From positions 1-9,679 of the forward strand of contig JBOGWY010000092.1 of the NCBI GenBank assembly GCA_050694015.1: a DNA stretch of 9,679 nucleotides, read 5' to 3'. This DNA comes from JBOGWY01 sp050694015. Its GTDB lineage: Bacteria; Actinomycetota; CADDZG01; WHSQ01. Positions 5,904 through 9,679 of the stretch are shown one piece after another. The notes under the pieces were generated by a model. It did not search any database. It saw only the letters and a list, made by a program, of their open reading frames with translations, and was not told the origin of the DNA. The stretch's first letter is position 1; every line of letters starts with the position of its first letter. A program made the translations under genes and the position numbers.

Positions 5904-7112
5904 GTGGTGTGCGTCCTCCCCGCACCGTCTGCTCCGGCGCAGATCGGGGACAGGGTGGCGATCGAACAACTACTCGAGCGCCGCGCGACGGCGATCGTGG
6001 AGCGCGATCGCGATGCGTTCATGGCGACGATCTCGAACGCGTCGCCCGCGTTCCGAGCCCGACAGGCGCAGTCCTTCCGGCGCCTGTCCGGGATCCCGCT
6101 CGCGAGCTTCCGCTACACGGTGGGCTGGGATCGCTACGGCGACCTCGCACGGCCGTCCGACAAGGCGCGCTACGACCGCGCGGACGAGGTAGTCATCCCG
6201 GTCACCGAGGAGCGGTATCGGATCGAGGGCTTCGATCCCGAGGAGGCGGTGGAGGACACCTTCTTCACCTACGTCAAGACCGGCGACGGATGGTTGATCG
6301 CGGAGGACACCGACCTCGAGGATCTCGCGTTGTTTACCGGTCGCCATCCGTGGGACTTCGGATCAGTCGTGAGCGAGCGGAGCGACCACTTCCTCATGCT
6401 GCGTCATACGTGCGACGCGTGCACGCCGCGGCACGATTACCTCGGGCTGGCCGAAGACGCGCTGGCGCGCGCCGAACGGTATTGGACCGGGCCGTGGCAC
6501 AAGAGGATGGTCCTCGTCGTGCCGCGGAACGAGATCGAGCTCGCCCGGCTGATCCAGTCCACCTTCGATCTCGACAACTTCGTCGCGTTCGCGTACTCGA
6601 CCGTGGATCTCGCCGACGGCGTCGACTACACCGGGCACCGCATCATCCTTAACCCCGCGGCGTTCGAGGGGCGTTCGTCCGAGAGCATGCTCGAGATCCT
6701 GGCCCACGAACTGCTTCACGTCGCGACGCGCGACTCGGCCGGTCCCTTCGTCCCGATCTTCCTGGACGAAGGCTTCGCCGACTACGTCGGGAACGATGCC
6801 GACCCGGACGCGCTGAGTTTCTTCGATGCAGAGGTTGCAGCGGGGGTGTTCAGCGGAGTCTTACCCCTGGACTACGAGTTCACCGTGGGGTCGGGAACCG
6901 AGATCTTCCGCAGCTACCAGGAATCGCAGTCGGCGGTGCGTTTCTTCATCCAACGATGGGGGCTGCGCGACTTCGGCCGGCTCTACCGCGACCTAGGCCG
7001 CGTCCGCATCGGGCCGGGGACGGCTCGGTACCAGATCGACCGCGCGCTCGGCGAGGTGATCGGTCTCGGATACGAGGAGTTCGAGCGCGCGTGGGCGGAT
7101 AGCATCCGTTAA
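5904..7112 (+). CDS. Secreted gluzincin-type metallopeptidase (peptidase MA-like)
   Basis: From the GTG at 5904 the product is 402 residues. Residues about 15-140 resemble an NTF2/SnoaL-like fold (IEQLLERRATAIVERDRDAFM, then a strand-rich part ending FTYVKTGDGWLIAED). The C-terminal half carries HELLH (268-272) and LDEGFADYVG (287-296), giving a HExxH-17-residue-E zinc site (His268, His272, Glu289; catalytic Glu269). The end, YEEFERAW, is usual for the peptidase MA family. Protease activity is inferred. The first residues are the end of a hydrophobic stretch finishing in PSAPAQ, a likely signal peptidase site, and the same frame stays open upstream with a basic, hydrophobic run from about 5859. 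The true start may therefore be a non-AUG codon (ATC 5859 or ATT 5874), as no ATG, GTG or TTG precedes 5904 in frame. Confidence 0.85.
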   Translation: MVCVLPAPSAPAQIGDRVAIEQLLERRATAIVERDRDAFMATISNASPAFRARQAQSFRRLSGIPLASFRYTVGWDRYGDLARPSDKARYDRADEVVIPVTEERYRIEGFDPEEAVEDTFFTYVKTGDGWLIAEDTDLEDLALFTGRHPWDFGSVVSERSDHFLMLRHTCDACTPRHDYLGLAEDALARAERYWTGPWHKRMVLVVPRNEIELARLIQSTFDLDNFVAFAYSTVDLADGVDYTGHRIILNPAAFEGRSSESMLEILAHELLHVATRDSAGPFVPIFLDEGFADYVGNDADPDALSFFDAEVAAGVFSGVLPLDYEFTVGSGTEIFRSYQESQSAVRFFIQRWGLRDFGRLYRDLGRVRIGPGTARYQIDRALGEVIGLGYEEFERAWADSIR

Positions 7113-7114
7113 AA

Positions 7115-7133
7115 GCGATCGGCTGGGGATCGC
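7115..7133 (+). promoter_or_regulatory. Hairpin next to the thrS ribosome binding site
   Basis: GCGATC (7115-7120) and GATCGC (7128-7133) form a 6-bp perfect stem with a 7-nt loop (GGCTGGG), ending 2 nt before the thrS Shine-Dalgarno AAAGGAG (7136-7142). It could affect thrS translation. A second short stem, CGGAT-AGC-ATCCG, lies just upstream at 7096-7108, spanning the last codons of the peptidase gene; it lacks a T run, so it is not a clear terminator. Confidence 0.35.
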
Positions 7134-7146
7134 GCAAAGGAGAGAC

Positions 7147-9078
7147 ATGGGTATCCAAGCGACCGCCGACGGGACCAAGGACGGCTTCGTGCTTGCCAAG
7201 GAAGCCGGCGCGGGGGGCCCGATGGCGCTGGTCGTCGACGGCAAGCAGCGCGACCTCGCCTTCGTTCCGCCCGAGGGAGCGTCGGTCGAGGTCGTCACCC
7301 AGGACTCCGATCTCGGCCGCGAGATCATGCGGCACTCGACGGCCCACGTCCTCGCGCAAGCGGTGCTCAAGCTCTATCCCGGCGCGAAGTACTCGATCGG
7401 CCCGCCGATCGAGAACGGCTTCTACTACGACTTCGAGGTCGAGCGCCCGTTCACGCCCGAAGACCTGGAGCGCATCGAGGCCGAGATGCGCAAGATCGTG
7501 AAGGAGAACCAGCGCTTCGAACGCGAGGAGATCGACCGTGACGAGGCGCTGAGGCTCTTCGTCGATCAGCCCTACAAGGTCGAGATCATCGAGGGCGTCG
7601 ACGCCGGCGACCCGACGCAGGAGGAAGCCGCCGAAGGCACCGTCATCTCGGTGTACCGCAACACCAAGGACGACGGCGTCGCGTTCGTCGATCTCTGCCG
7701 CGGCCCCCACGTCCCCGGCACCGGCCGCATCAAAGCCTTCAAGCTGCTGCGCAGCGCGGGCGCGTACTGGCGCGGGGACGAGAAGCGCCAGATGTTGCAA
7801 CGCGTGTACGGGACCGCGTGGGAATCGAAGGACGCGCTCGAGGCGTATCTCAAACGACTCGAGGAAGCGGAGAAACGCGACCACCGCAAGCTCGGGCGCG
7901 ACCTCGAGCTCTACACCTGGATGGAGGAGGTCGGTCCCGGCATCGCGCTGTGGTTGCCGAAGGGGGCGCACGTGCGGCAGACCCTCGAGGACCTGATCCG
8001 GCAGATGGTGCTCGACCGGGGCTACGAGCCCGTCTACACACCGCACATCGGCAAGTCGACACTGTGGGAGACGAGCGGGCACCTCGACTTCTTCAGGGAG
8101 AACATGTTCGCGGGCATGGAGCTCGAGGGATCGACCTACTACCTCAAGCCGATGAACTGCCCGTTCCACGTACTGCTGTTCCGTACGAAGACCCGCTCGT
8201 ACCGCGAGCTACCGGTCCGTTTCGCGGAGCTCGGCACCGTCTACCGCTTCGAACGCTCGGGCGTGCTGCACGGGCTCCTGCGCGGCCGCGGCTTCACGCA
8301 GGACGACTCGCACATCTTCTGCCGTCCCGATCAACTGGTCGACGAGCTGCTCGGCTGTCTCGACTTCTTCGCCGACCTCTACCGCACGGTGGGGATGGGG
8401 CCCGACGAGGTGCACTTCTCCACGAAGCCCGACAAGGCGGTGGGCTCGGACGATCTGTGGAAGCTCGCGGAGGAAGCGATCCCGGAAGCGCTCGAGCAGA
8501 GGGGGCTTACATACAAGCTCGCCGAGGGCGAGGGAGCGTTCTACGGACCGAAGATCGACATCCATGTACGCGACGCGATCGGCCGGCTGTGGCAGGTATG
8601 CACGATCCAGGTCGACTTCAACTTCCCGGAACGGTTCGAGCTGGAATACGTCGACGAGCACGGCGCGCGCGTGCGCCCGGTGATGGTCCATCGCGCGCTG
8701 TACGGCTCCATCGAGCGCTTCGTCGGAGTCATCACCGAGCACTTCGCCGGGGCGTTCCCCACCTGGCTCGCTCCGGTGCAGGCCGTTCTGATCCCGATCG
8801 CTGACAGGCATATCGACTACGCGCGCGCCGTCGCGGATCGACTGAAGGAACGCCGAGTGCGCGTCGAGATCGATGACTCCGACAACACGATGGGGGCCAA
8901 GATCCGCCACCAGCAGTTGCAGAAGGTGCCGTACATGCTCGTCGTCGGCGACAACGAAGCCGAGAGCGAGACGCTCTCGGTGCGGCAACGTTCCGGTGAC
9001 GAAGAACGAGACGTCCCGGTGGCCGATTTCGTGAACCGGATTACCGAAGTGATTTCCAGCCGGGTCGTTTCCGATTGA
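7147..9078 (+). CDS. thrS: Threonyl-tRNA synthetase
   Basis: The 643-residue enzyme attaches threonine to tRNA-Thr and edits mischarged serine. Domains in order are a TGS-like region (about 1-55), the editing domain with HSTAH (63-67) and CRGPH (184-188), the class II catalytic core (about 245-540) and an anticodon-binding domain (about 545-640). Zinc ligands are Cys338 (MNCPFH), His389 (DDSHIF) and His515 (MVHRA). Motif 2 Arg is R367 in YRFERSG; motif 3 Arg is R524 in GSIERF. Length equals the family norm. In motif 2 the usual R-V-R-G reads RGRG (379-382), a small deviation. The ATG is preceded by AAAGGAG at good spacing. The gene starts 34 nt after the peptidase and is followed 13 nt later by the HIT gene, an arrangement common in Actinomycetota. 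Confidence 0.98.
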   Translation: MGIQATADGTKDGFVLAKEAGAGGPMALVVDGKQRDLAFVPPEGASVEVVTQDSDLGREIMRHSTAHVLAQAVLKLYPGAKYSIGPPIENGFYYDFEVERPFTPEDLERIEAEMRKIVKENQRFEREEIDRDEALRLFVDQPYKVEIIEGVDAGDPTQEEAAEGTVISVYRNTKDDGVAFVDLCRGPHVPGTGRIKAFKLLRSAGAYWRGDEKRQMLQRVYGTAWESKDALEAYLKRLEEAEKRDHRKLGRDLELYTWMEEVGPGIALWLPKGAHVRQTLEDLIRQMVLDRGYEPVYTPHIGKSTLWETSGHLDFFRENMFAGMELEGSTYYLKPMNCPFHVLLFRTKTRSYRELPVRFAELGTVYRFERSGVLHGLLRGRGFTQDDSHIFCRPDQLVDELLGCLDFFADLYRTVGMGPDEVHFSTKPDKAVGSDDLWKLAEEAIPEALEQRGLTYKLAEGEGAFYGPKIDIHVRDAIGRLWQVCTIQVDFNFPERFELEYVDEHGARVRPVMVHRALYGSIERFVGVITEHFAGAFPTWLAPVQAVLIPIADRHIDYARAVADRLKERRVRVEIDDSDNTMGAKIRHQQLQKVPYMLVVGDNEAESETLSVRQRSGDEERDVPVADFVNRITEVISSRVVSD

Positions 9079-9091
9079 GAGCGAGCAGGAT

Positions 9092-9577
9092 ATGGACAGG
9101 TTGTGGACGCCGTGGAGGATGCAATACGTGGGTAACGACAAGCCTTCCGACGGCTGCGTCTTCTGCGATCACCTCGCCGAAGACGACGACGAGAAAGCGA
9201 ACATCCTGTTCCGGGGGAACGAAGTGTTCGTGATCCTGAACGCTTATCCCTACAACACCGGCCATCTCATGATCGCGCCGAACCGTCACGTCGCCGACGT
9301 CGCTGCGATGACGCCCGAGGAGCGCACCGAGCTATTCGACGTGACCTGCAAGTCGATCGAGATCGTGCGCGCAGCCATGAACGCGCACGGCTTCAACACC
9401 GGCATGAATCTCGGCCGGGTCGCGGGGGCCGGCATCCCCGGGCATCTTCATATGCACGTCGTCCCGCGCTGGGGCGGCGACACCAACTTCATGCCGGTCG
9501 TCGGGAACACGAAGGTGCTCCCCGAGATGCTGGCCGAAACCGCCGCCAAACTCCGCCCCGGCTTCGCCGCGATCTAG
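9092..9577 (+). CDS. HIT-family nucleotide hydrolase (Ap4A phosphorylase-like)
   Basis: The 161-residue cytosolic protein carries the histidine triad HLHMHVVP (118-125; His118, His120, catalytic His122) followed by RWGGDTNFMPV (126-136), as in actinobacterial diadenosine tetraphosphate (Ap4A) phosphorylase-like proteins. Asn50 and Tyr52 in LNAYPYNTGH match the nucleotide-binding part of the fold. GCVFC (21-25) provides a Cys pair that may bind zinc in this subgroup. The opening MDRLWTPWRMQYV is the standard family start, which settles the ATG at 9092 although only a short-spaced AGGA (9087-9090) precedes it. It is 13 nt after thrS and probably cotranscribed. Because aminoacyl-tRNA synthetases make Ap4A as a by-product, pairing with thrS makes functional sense, but the exact substrate is inference. 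Confidence 0.94.
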   Translation: MDRLWTPWRMQYVGNDKPSDGCVFCDHLAEDDDEKANILFRGNEVFVILNAYPYNTGHLMIAPNRHVADVAAMTPEERTELFDVTCKSIEIVRAAMNAHGFNTGMNLGRVAGAGIPGHLHMHVVPRWGGDTNFMPVVGNTKVLPEMLAETAAKLRPGFAAI

Positions 9578-9679
9578 TCCATCGGGCGCGCGTGACGGGG
9601 TCGCTCTGTGGTCCGAAGAATTCGTCGTTCCAGAAAACACCCCGGTCGGTCCGAAGATCGCGTGTTCACGGGGTACAGG
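9578..9679. other. Right-edge stretch with a 10-bp direct repeat; no gene supported
   Basis: About 100 nt follow the HIT gene to the window edge. The only structure seen is a direct repeat GGTCCGAAGA at 9610-9619 and 9648-9657 (38-bp period). No intrinsic terminator (stem plus T run) is visible. A GTG at 9592 opens a frame to the edge, but it is too short to judge and has no clear ribosome binding site, so the next gene probably starts here or beyond the window. Confidence 0.3.

Noticed and set aside
7096..7110. Intrinsic terminator after the peptidase gene.
   Set aside because: The stem is only 5 bp (7 with G-U pairs) and is followed by TT and then A residues, not a T run.
7115..7133. tRNA-Thr anticodon-arm mimic before thrS, as in the E. 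coli operator.
   Set aside because: The stem and 7-nt loop have the right shape, but the loop is GGCTGGG and the anticodon position reads CTG, not a Thr anticodon (NGT).
7113..7146. T-box riboswitch upstream of thrS.
   Set aside because: Only 34 nt separate the two genes and no T-box consensus or antiterminator is present.
6946..8169. Long minus-strand open frame (407 codons) opposite the peptidase and thrS genes.
   Set aside because: Low-complexity Arg/Val/Leu/Asp-rich translation typical of the complement of coding DNA; thrS on the other strand is certain.
8209..9141. Minus-strand open frame (310 codons) opposite the 3' part of thrS and the HIT start.
   Set aside because: Antisense shadow of thrS; no recognisable protein features.
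1..9679. CRISPR arrays, tRNA genes, transposases, integrases or phage genes.
   Set aside because: No regularly spaced repeats, tRNA-like cloverleaf or mobile-element protein was seen on either strand.

Overview
This is a GC-rich (roughly two thirds G+C), densely coding bacterial chromosome segment. It holds nine complete protein genes and one gene cut by the left edge. No rRNA, tRNA, CRISPR array, insertion sequence or phage gene was seen. The HIT-family hydrolase begins with residues typical of actinobacterial Ap4A-phosphorylase-like proteins and directly follows thrS. Together with the mycobacterial-type hydroxyacid dehydrogenase and the FHA protein at the left edge, this points to an Actinomycetota lineage, probably an uncultivated one; this is inference from gene content only.

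Layout. (1) Minus strand 1-688: N-terminal part of a protein with a ubiquitin-like region and an FHA domain, probably the start of an FtsK/SpoIIIE-type (EssC/EccC-like) ATPase that continues off the left edge. (2) Plus strand 795-2744: a tight three-gene run with gaps of 4 and 5 nt, encoding a D-2-hydroxyacid dehydrogenase, a DUF4870 membrane protein and a small lipoprotein with an HExxH motif. (3) Minus strand 4160-2731: a TPR-like small protein coupled by a GTGA overlap to a MidA/NDUFAF7-family methyltransferase, whose end overlaps the lipoprotein gene tail to tail. (4) Plus strand from 4234 to the right edge: an unknown two-helix membrane protein, class I fructose-bisphosphate aldolase, a secreted HExxH...E peptidase, threonyl-tRNA synthetase and a HIT hydrolase.

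The genes do not form one pathway. Housekeeping functions (aldolase, thrS, HIT hydrolase) are mixed with poorly characterised envelope proteins: two membrane proteins and two exported metallopeptidase-like proteins. I see no clear novel defence or mobile system. The items most worth following are the cut FHA/ubiquitin-like gene, a palindromic possible bidirectional promoter at 4202-4211, the unresolved and possibly non-AUG start of the secreted peptidase, a five-codon minigene overlapping the dehydrogenase start, a hairpin next to the thrS ribosome binding site, and strong enrichment of the hexamer CGATCG.
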